Of a DNA stretch of 64,000 nucleotides, positions 1-12,362 are shown one piece after another. A program made the translations under genes and the position numbers. The DNA comes from Sambucus nigra. Its lineage: Eukaryota > Streptophyta > Magnoliopsida > Dipsacales > Adoxaceae. Where the stretch lies: contig OX422211.1 of NCBI GenBank assembly GCA_949130495.1, forward strand, positions 636,253,717 through 636,317,716, in the 5' to 3' direction. Below the pieces are notes generated by a model, which ran no database searches, had not been told where the DNA came from, and saw only the letters and a list, made by a program, of their open reading frames with translations. Within the stretch, counting starts at the first letter, position 1. Every line of letters starts with the position of its first letter.

Positions 1-165
1 GGAGGCTTCATAATACCTAGTCTGTGGAGGTCTAATAATAACTCAAAGGGGGAAGATTTAATTATCTGTGGATAATCCTATATGTCTAATTATAGCTTGG
101 GAAAGCTTCATAATACCTAGCCTAGGGAGGCCCCATAATAACCCAATTAAATCGACTAAAAGATG
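1..165. repeat. Two-unit direct repeat, about 100 bp period
   Basis: The string gcttcataatacctag is at 5-20 and again at 105-120, followed each time by a related ggaggyc...ataataac segment. Short tandem repeats of this kind often lie between pol and the antisense ORF or 3' LTR of Tat-type elements, which fits the minus-strand ORF remnant that follows. The array may continue to the left of the window. Confidence 0.6.
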
Positions 166-779
166 ATGTAGCAACGACATCATGAACCATATTAAAACTA
201 CAAAGAATAAGTGGCCACAACCCAACATGGAGGTAACCAGAATGTTACCGCAGCCTTAGCCCCAAAGTTTCCATTGGTACCAAGACTTAGAGGCTCAAGT
301 GAAGAAAAATAAAGAAGCAGGGAAAAAGGATTCAATCACAGACCTAAAGTCATTTTCCTTTGGCACCACAACTTGGGGCCCCATAAGTGTGAAATGACAA
401 ATAATGAGAAAGGAGAAGGCAAAAACAAGTGGCCGCAACTCTATTCAAGAATTCTTTTGGGAGAATTGGTTGCGGCCCCATGTCCCATATATTCATTGTT
501 GAAGAGAATGTAATCAAGTGCATTCAAGCAGTGAAAACAGATAAAGATTAAGTAAATTAAAGTATTCGTTCAAGCATTCAAATATTTAAGAAGCAGAGAT
601 AAGAAGCATGCAAACAAAAGTTAAATATATTGATTTTGGGTAGATTTGGCAAAAAAAAAGGCGCATCCCTATTTGGGAATTCAAGTTCAAAGTTAGAAGA
701 ATGGCCGCAACCATATATAAATTTTTGTTCAAAAAATAGATCATTACAACCTAAATTGAATAAGAGATAAAGAAAACTA

Positions 780-3480
780 TGATGTTCCGTCATCGTCTTT
801 ATCTTCTTCTTCACCATCTGCAACAGTTTTAGTTTCATCATCCCCTTCCGCAGCCGCTGCTTCCATATGTTGCTTGGCCCTCAACTCTGTCGCAGCCTTA
901 ATCTCCTCTATGCATGCGTTTGCTCGGCATAACCCAACTTCCAAGACAAGATGAGTTCCTTCGATTCATGTAAGTTTTTCAACACCCTATGCCTAAGCTC
1001 TTGAAAGATACAGAGGTGGGCCTTATTGTTAGTAAGGATAAAATCTCTTGAAGTTTTATAAGTTGTCACGGCATTGTCCGCAGCCTGATTTAGGGCCGCG
1101 GTCTGATCCTCATCCATCTTTTGGAGGGCTTCAGCATGTTGGTTTTCAAGATATTCCAGGTCCATAACATAATCGGTTGTCATCCTTCTAATTAAGTTCT
1201 TAGTCATAGCCAACTTATCTTGAAGGAATGTAACCTGATTTGAACCTTCTATAGTCTAGGCCTTAGAAACCTTCAAAGCCTCCACAGCCTATATATAATT
1301 CACCTCAGCAGTTTCTTTAGCTTCGGATGCAACTTACACATAAAAAATTGCTTGTTGTTTTTTCGCCTAAAGTGCAGCCGGAGAAGATTGTTTGTCTGCT
1401 TCAAAAGAGGAAGTGTTGGCCTTCTCCAAATTAGCCACATGAACTCTCTATGTGGCCTCTTTTAGTTTGTATAGGCCTTCATATTTGCCCCTCTGGGACA
1501 TGACTACAGCTACAGCCTTAAATTTGGAATGTGTTAAAAAAACATTCAAGTAATTGTCAACAAAAAGTTAATAAGGGTGCTTACCCGCAGCAGACTATGG
1601 AGGGCATATTCCTCCAAGTGCTTATGGTCTTCATCAATTAGGCAGTTAAGATCAATCACGTCTGGGGCCTTTCTCATTCAATGGACTACCCTGGAAGTTG
1701 TGTCCCAGGAGGAGTGAGGATTTAGCTTCCATAAGCGAGGTCGTGTACGTCCATTAGGACCTATAGTTGCCCTAATTTGGGGTGGGGGAACTTGGCATTT
1801 ACTTCCACTATTTTCCACAGCGGTGGTGGAGGAGAACCAAAGAGAGATACATGTTGAGGTGTGTGCCCATCGTGGAGGTACCCAAATGACATTAATCCTG
1901 TTGCAGAAAGTTGAGGATCTATGTCTCCATTGCCGTAACACCATCAACCTGTGATTCTCCTGTCGCATTATTACCGCCAACTTGGGTTTCCCCTACCACA
2001 GCACCATCAGTTTCCGCAGCATGAAGATAAGGATACTTAGTTATGGGCTTAGTTGTAGGGGTTGTCTTCTTAGGTCCCCTCTTTCTCCTTTTCCCCTTCT
2101 TAGGGGTCTGGTTGAGCGTTGTCGCGTCCTTATCCATTTCATCTAATTGGGCCTTCAAAATGTCACAATCAATTTCCTCACTTGGAAATAAAGCAATTGA
2201 AGAGAGGTTAAAATGAAAGCATCAACAATATACTAGCCATGGAAAATTGAAGTAATAGGAAAAGATCACTACATGACACACTCATTTTCTTCGGCAATTG
2301 TTTGTAGGGGAAGTACCCTTGACTATAAATATTGTTAGAGGTAGACAATGCGTTGAATCTTTTGGACTTGTTGCTAAAGCCGACCGCGTCATTAACTCTC
2401 TTCGATGCTTTACTGTCAAAGAAGATTATTAAGAGTTGTACACCAATACAAACGTCAGTATAAGCCGCAGCAAAAAATTAAAAAGTGGATGTACGAAAGT
2501 CTGATGCATAAATAACGTGACCTATTTTGGAAGGACACCCCCAAGTTCGAGGCATCTTAAAGGTTCTCTCTTATTCACTCTCTTCGGGATGAATTTCCCA
2601 ACCTTCCCCAAAAATGAAGAAAAATTTTCCTTTCCAATTTTTGACAATGGAAAGCCTTTCAGTATATAAATACTCCTTATTATTCTGCAATGTAAAATAG
2701 TAGTACCATGGAAGATCCACAGAGTTCTCCTTGGTCATGTAAAATTGGAAGAACTAAGCGGGATTAATGTCCCTCTTAAATGTTTTTCTTCCAAAGTAGC
2801 ATGGACCCTATAATGGCCCTCTAAGCATTTGAGTCTAATTGAGCTGGGGCCAAATTTATTTGACCCAAAGTCCTCCTGATTGGTCTTAGAACTGGAAGCC
2901 TCAGCCCTTGGAGGACGGTGTTTAGAGGAAATAAACTTCGCCATCTGATACCGCAGAGCATTACCTCTGTTCTGCAGAGAGGAGCGTGCAGACAACATAT
3001 TTTGGGAATTCAAGTGCCGCATCCATTCAAGAGATCCACTCTTTGTTCATTATGCACCTGTACTCCAGGGCCGCAAGATATTTTTACTTGACCTGACCAG
3101 AAGACTCCCCATGTGTATTTCAAACTTGAACAGGGATAGTAGATGTCCCAGCAGCTGCTATAGCAATTCCTTCAGCCTGAGGATTTGTACTGGAATTTGT
3201 ACCTTCTTTCATAGATTCTGTAGCCTCAGTCGTGTCCCTACAATCCAAGTATTCTACAAAGTCAAAGTCAAGGAATATACAGTTTGGGAAATCTTTGAGA
3301 ATACATGGCCCAATATCCTTTAAAGGCTTTATCAGAGGAATCTCAGGAGGGGAAGTGCCGAATTTCTTTCTCCAGAAGTTGTTCAGAAACTCTGAAGGTT
3401 CCTAACTCACAGAGATGCGGAAAAACCTGAAAAGTAGAAGGGCTCCACAGTTAGGTGCCACAGCCACTACGATCAGAAGA
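780..3480 (-). pseudogene. Antisense-ORF remnant of a Tat-like retrotransposon (element D)
   Basis: Read on the minus strand, this stretch gives protein-like pieces in changing frames. From about 3480 to 2735 there is a segment containing EFLNNFWRKKFGTSPPE-type text and an RPPRAEASSSK linker. A Lys-rich patch (KKGKRRKRGPKK) lies near 2100-2060. A helical, coiled-coil-like segment (1213-908) runs, after a frameshift near 925, into an Ala-rich and then acidic tail (EGDDETKTVADGEEEDKDDD) ending near 780. The order globular N-terminus, basic linker, coiled coil, acidic tail resembles the intron-bearing antisense gene at 12748-14922. I infer the same class of Tat antisense ORF, with gag-pol to the left of the window. 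Stops and frameshifts make it a pseudogene. Some gaps, for example 2200-2700, could be introns. No Pfam domain can be assigned by eye. Confidence 0.45.
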
Positions 3481-4429
3481 TCCTCTTAGAGACCGCGACA
3501 TTTAATCGAAAAATAATAAAGGAATCTAGAGAAATTCTAAAACCATTGAAGCAAAGGAAAATAAAGGGTTGCAGCCAATATGGAAGCTGCAACCATAAAA
3601 AAGTTCCTAATGGAATTTGATGCCGCGGTCAATGAGTCTAAAAGGACAGACTGCATCCAAAGGTGTTTTAACAGGTTTAGTAAAAGTTGCAGGTATTGCC
3701 GCAAAGGCCTATTCTAATAAGTCAGGTAATTTTTAGGATAAGTTAAATAATGGCCGCAACATATATTACAGTATGAAAAACTTAAGCTTGCCGTGACCAA
3801 TGGATAAATAAATCAAATGTTCAAACTCTCAGATTGAGAGGATTCAAAACTAAACCCTAAAGTTTTTATCTAAGAATGCTATGAATGGGTGTTGTGTTAT
3901 AACCCTAACCCTATTAAAATACCTACATTATCCATAGAACCCTAGTTTCTACACAAATCCAAGAAAATCAAATTCCACAACACAGTTGATTATTCAACCC
4001 AAATTCCATTCAAATAACTACAAATTTGGTACGAAAAAAGGGGATTCATTTCACATAATTCGTTATTATGGATAATGGTATATCATTTATCATAGGTTCA
4101 AGCATGATAATAAAAGAGCATTTAGCCAAATAAGAACGCCAGAAAACATAAAAGAGAAATTAATAGTTGATTAGAAAGTTATATGGAAATCGGTTTACAC
4201 TGGTTGCTTAGCCTTTAACCGCCACAAATCTCCATAAAAAAGTCGCCAAAAAACCCAAAGAAAATATTTTCTCTCAAGGGTTTAGAGAACGTAATGCAGG
4301 CCACAACCACACCCATTTATATAAGAGGGCACTAGAAGATGAAACATCTCTTTTCAAGTGGTTACACTATAAAGATTACACACCAAGGAAGTTATGCTTC
4401 ACATTAAGACTCAGAACCAAATCACCCCT
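3481..4429. other. Non-coding, no gene recognised
   Basis: AT-rich sequence between the antisense-ORF remnant and the LTR-like stretch. It contains several copies of a short GCCGCAAC-type motif that also recurs through 180-4680 (see findings) but no protein-like frame or RNA gene that I can support. Confidence 0.5.
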
Positions 4430-5095
4430 TGGCACTACGACTTGGGGGATTATTAATAGGACAGATTGGTCCCCTACCACAGACCCAACTGACAAAAGGT
4501 TGCGGTCCAGAGATGGGAGGCCGTGACCTTATGCTTATCTAGATCCCCATTTACAGGCCGCTGCCTTATACTATACATGCCGCGACACCTACTAGATTGG
4601 TCTGGTTATTAGTCCACAACACCTTAGACTAGCTACTGCCTGGGATCAAACATGCCGCAACCCCCATATTCACAGTTACCCTATCTAAGGGAGTTGGTCT
4701 CCATACATATATATGTCACGTTCTCTGGGCACGTGACATAACTTACGATCCTCTTATAAATAAGGGTCACACCTCAAGATAAAGGGTGCGATGACCACCC
4801 TTGGCGAAGCCCTGCCAAACTCTCTACACAACCCCAATACAGCTTGGAGACTACACACTTACCGTGTAGATCTTTTCACGGCCTACTCGAAATCGCTACA
4901 ATTATGTATTCTACTCTCTTAACTATATTGCATGCCTACCATGGCTATGTCGACTTGTACTAAAATGTGTATATAATGAGAGTGGGGCAATAAAGTGGAT
5001 GTAGGATCATTTTTATATCCGAACCACTCTATATCTTGTGTTTTGTCTCTCTTACTTGCTTATATCTACTTTACATTTGACTTGCTGGCATGAGA
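4430..5095 (+). mobile_element. LTR-like sequence, probable 3' LTR of element D
   Basis: A polypurine-like tract (cgacttggggga, 4438-4449) is followed by a promoter-like region with a TATA-type box (tataaataagg, near 4755) and a stretch with gtggatgtaggatc and ccgaaccactctatatcttg, resembling the R/U5 end of the LTR at 33832-34749 (gtggatgtcggcc...gaaccactatacatc). The motif ttggcacyacracttgggg is also present at 360-378. No second LTR is in the window and the ends are not defined, so the boundaries are approximate. Confidence 0.4.
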
Positions 5096-5799
5096 ATAAC
5101 ATGTGTTCGGTTTCTTGTATCATCATGATACATCACAAAGAGCATGTCAATATTCACCAAAAAAATTTCCAGTACTGGTGGGTTACTTTGTAATGGGCGC
5201 TAGTCTTGCGGGTCGTTGTTAGCATAAGAGATATGACTCTCACCTTCCATTAGCCTCATACAATCATCATATATCAAACGGTTCCCCACACATTGTACCA
5301 CTTGACCGAACTCATAAGAGGCGGTATATAACATCGAACTCATTCATGTAGGTTGAGTATATCGAATTCGCTCTCACACGTACTGTCCCCACGGTGTATA
5401 TAGTGAAATAATTCACGTAAACACAGGTATATCAAATGGCTTATCCACACGTATCAATGAATGATTTACCTTACAGGAAAGAGGTATATAGTAGAAGTCA
5501 TGCCAATTGGGGGAATCCTTCCATTAACCTAGAAATTACATAAACCTTATATAGGTGTCAACCTAGGGCACTCATATTTAATTCGTCGGTTACCATCCGA
5601 AACTCTGTCAAATTTTTTGGGTCGACGTACCACCCAAATTTTTGCGCTATTTCACATTATTTTCAAGACAGGACCCCGTTCATAATCCTGAAAAAAAAAT
5701 TCAAACCATGTCTTACATATTTTCAAGCCCTATTTTCCCAGGCTCGGGTCCTGTTCGGTATTTTTTCTGTATTTAGGCAAACCTAATATAAGTGAGAAC
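5096..5799. other. Non-coding; possible 5' region of element A
   Basis: No coding frame. A loosely repeated theme (gtatataacatcgaactcat, gtatatcgaattcgctc, gtatatagtgaaataattca, gtatatcaaatggcttat) recurs between about 5320 and 5440. The 5' LTR and primer site of element A should lie in or near this stretch but I could not identify them. Confidence 0.4.
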
Positions 5800-6044
<245 letters not shown>

Positions 6045-6281
6045 TCTCCTTATTCCCTCATTTTTCAAAAATACCAAAAACCTTTTTTTCTCCTCCTTCC
6101 AAAATACCAAAAAAAATCCCCATCATTCAAAAATAAATTATAACCATTTTCCCTCTAAGGCATTCGCATATTCGTTTTTGGCCTAGCTCCCTATTGACTT
6201 CAGTCTTCCATCAAACCGCCCCGAAGCTCTGCCGGTTCTTATTCTACTTCATCTGAGTTTAGGATTTACCTTCACAAGGAC

Positions 6282-7560
6282 TTTATGGAGAACACTAACC
6301 AAGCACCGAATGTGCATCCCAATCTGATGACCGTCTTAGGCCAACTCCGTGCCAAGATTGACAACCTTAAAATTGAAGTACATGAAATACCACATCATCA
6401 GGCCTAGATTACTGAAGACTTGCGGTTCTCTTTACTCGTGCCATAGGTCCACTCGCTCCTAATCCTGTCCAGGTCCTAAAAGAGTACCAGCATGCTCTAT
6501 GTTCGTCGCCTATAATTGGGCTGCCTCCACCTCAATTCCCTATGTCGAACCTTGCCCAACCATGGGCTTACCTGCCAGTACCCATGGATCCAAAAGAGGA
6601 TGAACTGAACAAGGTCAAGGAAGACCCTAAACTTCTATAAAAGAATGTTCAAATAAGTCAAGATATCAGGAGAATACATGGATTACACCCATATGTCTCC
6701 CTATCCCAAGGCCAAACGGCCAGAGAAGCTCAAGATGCTAGACATAGAGAAATTCGGGGGAAGTAGATCCCCAGTTGTTCATCTTCAAAGCTATCACCGA
6801 GCCATGACCCTGATTAGTTCCTCTAAAAATTTAATAGCCTAGGTGTTTTAACAAACCTTGAAAGAAAGTTCCCTTCGATGTTTTATGTCCCGTGAAGAAT
6901 CTATAATTCATTATTGGGAGGAGTTGACCCAGAATTCATGTCTAAGTACGAGTACAATGAGGAGATAGAAGTTATGAACCAAAATCTAGAGTTTCTTAAG
7001 AAAAATGCCAGGGGAACAATTAGTAGCTTCATAGGAAGGTGGAGAGAGAAGGCTCCAAACAAAACCAATGGACCCTTCGAGGAGGAACACGCCAGTATTG
7101 TGAAGAAGAAATTATTTTCTCATATTCGAGCATCCATGGGAGGACAATATTACCCACATTTTTTATCCATTTGATTGGTTGGTGTAGAAATTAAGGAAAA
7201 CATTCCCAAGTCGAATATGAACTAAAAAAAATGACCACACAATTCACTACCCAAAACAATGAGAAGCTCGTCAGTGCAATAGTTTCAATCATCAATAACA
7301 TCACCCAACTTGTTATCTCTTGGGCACTAGAAAGTTGCCCTAATCCTACCAAAAAAGAATAGACCGAGATCTATGCTCCCCTGTTCAAAGTCTACCAGGC
7401 CTTATTAAGCCGAAATCTCATCAAACCTTTGGAACCCCATCAATTACCAATTCCACTCCTAAAAAACTTCAAACTCGATACCCATTGCAATTTGCACCAA
7501 TCCTCTAGTCATACTATCGACCAATGCTTCCACCTTAGGAATGTGATGTAAGGCCTAATT
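6282..7560 (+). pseudogene. Element A gag pseudogene
   Basis: Starts with ATG at 6282 (MENTNQAPNVHPNLMTVLGQ). It then gives Tat-type gag text in shifting frames: a KAKRPEKLKMLDIEKFGG segment near 6705-6760 before the capsid-like region, a GRWREKAP segment near 7030, and a zinc knuckle at about 7484-7530 with spacing C-x2-H-x4-H-x4-C (CNLHQSSSHTIDQC). The same Cys-His-His-Cys variant is found in elements B and C of this window. Gag would form the virus-like particle that packages element RNA in the cytoplasm. In-frame stops are numerous, for example soon after HEIPHHQA. From 7560 to 8700 protein-like text continues with no domain I recognise, as expected for the gag-protease linker. Confidence 0.75.
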
Positions 7561-8699
7561 GATTGGGGTATCATCGCCCCACCATCTTATCCTAAACCCA
7601 ATACCACTCATAACCCACTTAAATCACATAAAAATGCCATATTTCTAGAGAATGACCCATAATTCAACCCATCTACTGAAATCGTGCCTAGCAAAGAACA
7701 ATCATCCCTATAATCTAACCTAAACCACTCAAAATTTTCCCACATTTTTTCCTGCACCCTACATGCTTCATCGATGAAGCTTTGTCACTCCTTACAATGC
7801 ATCACCGTCCGCACCCAATCTGATGGGAGAGACATGGAGTTACCATATGTGTTGAACCAACTCTTAGAGTTTGGGCTGAAATTACCCGCCAAAATGACTG
7901 TTGATTAGCACAAGTTTAGTGGCTTGCTCATGGAAGCCCAAAAGTGGGATAAAAAATTAAATGAATGGTTGGTTCCTACTGAATAAGTTAATATACATGA
8001 TGTGTTATAGACCATGGATGACATGTTTCGAACAAACAAAATTTGTAGCATTTATGAATTACTCATCGCTATGTATCTTTATTGATGGTTGGTGCCTTCA
8101 CTCATGCACCTCCACGCTGAATGGGAGGATTTGTAAGATGAATACATTGAGATCGTTGAATGTATTGATTAATATTGGCAAGAGGACACAGTCGTCATTG
8201 GATTGGGAGTTGATTTTAACAGTCCAGATGATGAACCCACTCAGTAAAAAGTCATTCTGGTAGCCAACCTGTGGAAAATGATATCCTTCAAAGATTTACC
8301 GGGAGAATTTAATAAGCTGGCCATTTATCCCGAGGTAGATAAATCCATGAGATTCTTATTCTTCCCTGTCTCATTGAATCACATGACCTGATCAGGGAGA
8401 CATTATAAAGAATCGATTCCCCATGAAACCAAAATAGATAAAGGAAAAGGAGTTGCCATAGAACTTCCCATGGAAGAAATGACCATTGAAAAGAGCAAAG
8501 TCCTTAACCAGCTCAAGAAGACCAAAGACAATATCACCCTATGGGGACTTTTAATGTCCTCTCAGTTGCATTGGAATGCTTTGATAAATCTCCTCACCGG
8601 ACGAATGGTCCCTTTTCCACCACTCTCGAAGAAGCCATAAATATAGTTGGGTCCTTAACCTCTTCCTGACTACTCTCCTTTTTCTAGGAAAAGATACCG

Positions 8700-9230
8700 A
8701 AGTTTGGCCATGATCATATTTATGACCTTGATATCTCTGTTTAAGTCTTGGGTAAGACAGTCCCACTTTCACTTATTGACAACGGATGTGCCTTTAATAT
8801 TTGTCCTCTTAAAACCTTCAATTGTTTACGACTGAAAGTCAGTGATCTCACTCCTACTTTTACCGTCGTCTGTGCTTATTATAATACCAGTCAAGAAGTA
8901 ATAGGATCCATAAAAATCCTACTAGGGTCTGGCCCTATCAATCCTATTACCTAGTTTGAAGTCATCAATGTACCTACAAGCTTCAATCTACTCCTTGGTC
9001 GTCCATGTCTCCACAACATTCTAGGAGTATTTTTTCCCTTCATCTGAAACTAAAGTTATACGCTAAAGGTCATGTTATCACCATTTTGGGGGACGCTAAA
9101 TGTATGAATAATTCTAGTACTACCAAACTAGTATTGGAAATCCAACAGGGAATGAATGACATGTATCTCTCTGGTTTCAGAATTTATCCACTTCCTTTTC
9201 CAACACGAGATAATTTCAAAGAATAGGGTT
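8700..9230 (+). pseudogene. Element A protease (retropepsin) remnant
   Basis: Retropepsin-like segment: VPLSLIDNGCAFNICPL with the catalytic Asp at 8778-8780, and FNLLLGRP near 8985 as the second conserved motif. The active-site triplet reads D-N-G rather than the usual D-[ST]-G; I recall D-N-G as common in Ogre-like elements, so this is probably ancestral and not damage. A stop follows PINPIT near 8952, and another comes soon after the LLLGRP part. In an active copy the enzyme would cleave the gag-pol polyprotein. Confidence 0.7.
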
Positions 9231-10014
9231 GTCTAGAACACAACCCTTATGGAAATGTCAATGTGATTCAGATGTTGAAGAACATTCACTTAATGCCCGC
9301 AATGGAGTTAGGGTGATGCCAGCAAGGGATCCTTGATCCTATTGTACTAAATAAGTCCTTTCCCCAATATGGCCTGGGTTACTATCCTTCACCAGATGAA
9401 CTCAAAAAGATTCAGCGATAAAGATCGAAAAGAGTCTTAGAAGATAAAAAAAAGAGACCGTTTTAAGGGATTCTTTAAATGGAAGCTTTATCAAGGAAGT
9501 TGAAGCCTTTCCTTTCTTTGGCTTCCCTGAACCGTGTATGACCATGTTGAACAGAATACGAAATAGGGACTAGGAATATTCTTTCAAGATAGTAACATTT
9601 GGGTAGAAGACTAAAAACATTATGCGCAACCTCTCATCAAGAAAGTCGTAAAAGTTATCGAGGATTCTGAGGAAAGTGATTTTGACCATTGAGCACTGGT
9701 GCTACGTCACTGCATGATCTTCTCAGATGCTGCACCGTCTAAACCATTTGCTCAAATTAAAGCTGATGACATACCTCTCCTTAAATAGAATGCCATACTA
9801 GTCCAACCTGCTTAGATTTAACCAAACTAAGTTGTTTACCCTATTCAAGTCTCTTAACCTTATGTTTTTATTTTATTTTCCTGATATCAATGTAACAGAG
9901 ACCTTTTTTGATGAGGTTCTCAATGTTGTTCTTCCCAAAAATGAAATAAATGAGGATTTTTAGTATCTTGATGTTCCTTACATTAATTGTCTTGATTCTA
10001 ATAAAATAAAAATC
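9231..10014 (+). other. Element A protease-RT linker, degenerate
   Basis: Fragmentary protein-like text between protease and RT with frequent stops (for example GLGYYPSPDELKKIQR near 9370-9420). No catalytic domain is expected or seen here. The last 40 bases before the plastid-derived insert (9974-10001) are repeated just after the insert. Confidence 0.5.
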
Positions 10015-10180
10015 GATCCTCGGTTCGGATTGTAGGTTGTAACTCGCATGCATGAATCTGAAATATCTAGTAATCGCTAGTCAGCTATACGGAGGCAAAT
10101 TCATTCTCGGGCCTTTTACACATTACTTGTCACACTATGGGAACTAGCCATGCCCGAAGTCATTACCTTAATCGTAAGGA
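10015..10180 (+). other. Plastid 16S rRNA fragment inserted in element A (NUPT)
   Basis: These about 165 bases match the 3' domain of plastid 16S rRNA: ttcggattgtaggttgtaac, then the segment with catgaatctgaaat..tagtaatcgc, the tcagctatacgg and gggccttttacacat region, and cacactatgggaactagcca followed by tgcccgaagtcattacctta. Most differences from the plastid sequence as I know it are C-to-T or G-to-A. It interrupts the protease-RT linker of element A. A host segment (ttacattaattgtcttgatt at 9979-9998) recurs after it (tacattaattatcttgattc from 10183), so the insertion duplicated flanking DNA. This is a fossil and not a functional rRNA gene. Confidence 0.9.
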
Positions 10181-10339
10181 TCCTACATTAATTATCTTGA
10201 TTCAAATTAAACCTTTGACGATGATGATTTTACAAATGAACAATTCTTAACTTATCTTAATAAGTAGAATAATAAACAACAGTACCGTGTTTAAATTAAT
10301 GATGATGAGACTATTGTTTTTAATCTCGGTTATAGTAGC

Positions 10340-11200
10340 CATCAATGCGAGATTAGGATATGGTCCACCCTTAGCGAGCATGAGCGTGCGAAATTTGAAG
10401 AAATAATTAAAGAATTCGTGGACATATTCACATGGTCCTATGATGACATGCTTGACATTGACTTAGAAATAACTCAGCATGAGATCCCGATGTTCCCAGA
10501 ATGCAAGCCAGTCAAATAAAAGTTATGAAAACTCTGTACTGAATGGCCACTCAACGTTAAAGAGGAAGTGATCAAGCAATTAAACATGGGTGTCATTCAC
10601 GTAGTATAATATCCTATATGGCACTCCATTATCATCCTCGTACCAAATTCAGGAGGAAAAGTTCACATGTGTATCGATCACCAGGATTTGAATAAAGCAT
10701 CCCTAAAAGATGATTACTCATTACCCAAAATCTATATAATCATGGAAAACACGTCTAGCCACGTCCTCAGTTTGTTTATTGATGGATTCTCAAAATATAA
10801 CCAGATTAAGATGCACTTTGAGCATCAGGAGAAAATCACCTTTATTAACCTATGGGGAACCATTTGCTATACTATCATGCCATTTGAACTCAAGAACGTA
10901 GAGGCTACCTACAAAAAGTCTTCCAAAATCATCGTATATGACCTTATTCACAAGGAGATCAAAGTCTACGTAGACGACATGATTAATAAGTCAAAGACTC
11001 GAGAAGGGCATATTCCCGTCATTTGAAAGTTTTTCAAGCGACAACGGCATTACCAGATGCATCTAAATCCACAAAAGTGCATTTCCAGCGTCATGAAAGG
11101 AATTTTTTTTGGATTCATTATCAGTGAGAATGGAATCGAAGTAGACCCTACCAAGCTAAAAGATATACTTGATATGCAAAACTAATTCACATGGAAGAAA
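10340..11200 (+). pseudogene. Element A reverse transcriptase pseudogene
   Basis: RNA-dependent DNA polymerase domain. Visible in order: KFEEIIKEFVDIFTWSYDDM (start of the domain, about 10396), EVIKQLNMGVIHVV, GGKVHMCIDHQDLNKASLKD, PKIYIIMENT, LFIDGFSKYNQIKM (motif A with Asp), WGTICYTIMPFELKNVEATY (motif B) and YVDDM at 10967-10981 (motif C). The frame is open from about 10620 to 11023; stops lie on both sides. The catalytic Asp residues survive, so the damage is mainly truncating. The order and spacing match Tat-type pol. Confidence 0.88.
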
Positions 11201-11730
11201 GTCTGAGGAATCTTTGGTAAACTATAATACATCAGTCGGTTCATAAACTAACTGACCTCTATCTTCGAACCCATTTTCCAACTTCTTTGAAAAGATTCAA
11301 CTAAAGTCTGGAATGCGGTCTGACAAGAAGCCTTTGACCAAATAAAGAGATAACTCACTCGACCTTTGGAATCAAGGTGTCCCCCTCCCCTTATACTTGA
11401 TAGTAACAGATTCTACAGCAGGGACATTACTAGATAAATACATTGAAGAATACCAGAAGGAAAGATCCATCTATTACACTAGTAAAAAATTAGTCGGGTA
11501 CGAAGTCACCTACACTGCTTTAGAGAAAGAATGTTTCACCATGGTTTGGGTCACACAAAAGTTAAGACACTATATGCTTGCCTTCCTCATCAGACTAGTA
11601 TCCAGTATTGATCTCATCAAGTACCTACTAGAAAATCCTTCTCTGTCTAATCGAATGGCCCATTGGTTGATGCAATTAGTCGAATTCAATATTGTGTACA
11701 TCATCCAGAAAGCTATGAACAGGTGACCAT
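11200..11730 (+). pseudogene. Element A RNase H (RT-linked) pseudogene
   Basis: Continues from RT. KERSIYYTSKKLVGYEVTYT and ALEKECFTMVWVTQKLRHYM (about 11458-11575) and the tether-like MAHWLMQLVEFNIVYIIQKA (11655-11714) are typical of the first RNase H of Ty3/gypsy pol. The frame is open 11397-11726 and then shifts. This domain would degrade the RNA strand of the RNA-DNA hybrid during reverse transcription. Confidence 0.75.
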
Positions 11731-11825
11731 CCCCGTCTACCTTGTTGATTACCCCATAGAAGTGACTGATATTTGGGTTTCTAAATCCCCATCTGAAAAC
11801 ATTCTCTTCACCTCTCAAGAGGACC

Positions 11826-11942
11826 TTAGATGGAAAATATTCTTTGATTGAACTTTCAGAAAAAAGGATACGATACTCGTATATTCTTGATCACCCCTAA
11901 CGACGCTCACACTCATATTGCCATCAAACTAGAATTACCTTG
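11826..11942 (+). pseudogene. Element A second RNase H, 5' part before the element B insertion
   Basis: WKIFFD (11831-11848, catalytic Asp at 11846-11848) marks the start of the additional RNase H of Tat elements; a TGA follows at 11849. The text continues in another frame through KLELP and breaks exactly at the 5-bp target duplication ccttg (11938-11942). The continuation CTNNMNEYEACIVGL is found after element B, at about 22735-22785. Confidence 0.8.
11938..11942. repeat. Target-site duplication of element B, left copy
   Basis: CCTTG directly before the left LTR; the same five bases directly follow the right LTR (22733-22737). Five-bp duplications are usual for Ty3/gypsy integrases. Confidence 0.95.
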
Positions 11943-12349
11943 TGTGGTGACAATTGTTATTCAACACAAATAAATAAGAGAAGCACAATCACCAAGTAGA
12001 ATAAGGAATAAAAAATGCCAATCACACAACAAGAGATGTACGTGGTTCAGCAAAGATGCCTACGTCCATGGTGGTGCAATCAGTATTATTTCTATATGCT
12101 CGGGGAGCGATTACAGAGAATACCGTGTGTCCTATGCCCTGGACCTAGGGTTTATTATATACATGTTCATTTTTAGGGAGTGAGGGTGTTGGAATCCTCC
12201 ACGTTTTCCATCTTCTCCTATAACTCCTCTTAATGGGAACATGGGAGAAGACTAAATCATAATCGATTAAGACATGGGGGGTCTAGACTTTGGGCCGCTA
12301 TAATTGGGCTACTCATCTAGGCCCATCATTCTAATTTCGGGTACCCACA
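11943..12349 (-). repeat. Element B 3' LTR (left)
   Basis: 407 bp, starting TGTGGTGACA and ending GGGTACCCACA on the plus strand. It pairs with 22326-22732. As gag-pol is on the minus strand, this is the downstream LTR. Confidence 0.96.
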
Positions 12350-12362
12350 ATTGCCCCTAAGT
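12350..12362 (-). other. Element B polypurine tract
   Basis: On the minus strand the bases just before the 3' LTR read CTTAGGGGCAAT, the expected position and composition for the primer of plus-strand DNA synthesis. Confidence 0.6.

Noticed and set aside
10015..10180. A functional rRNA gene
   Set aside because: Only about 165 bp of 16S sequence with many transitions, embedded in a retrotransposon.
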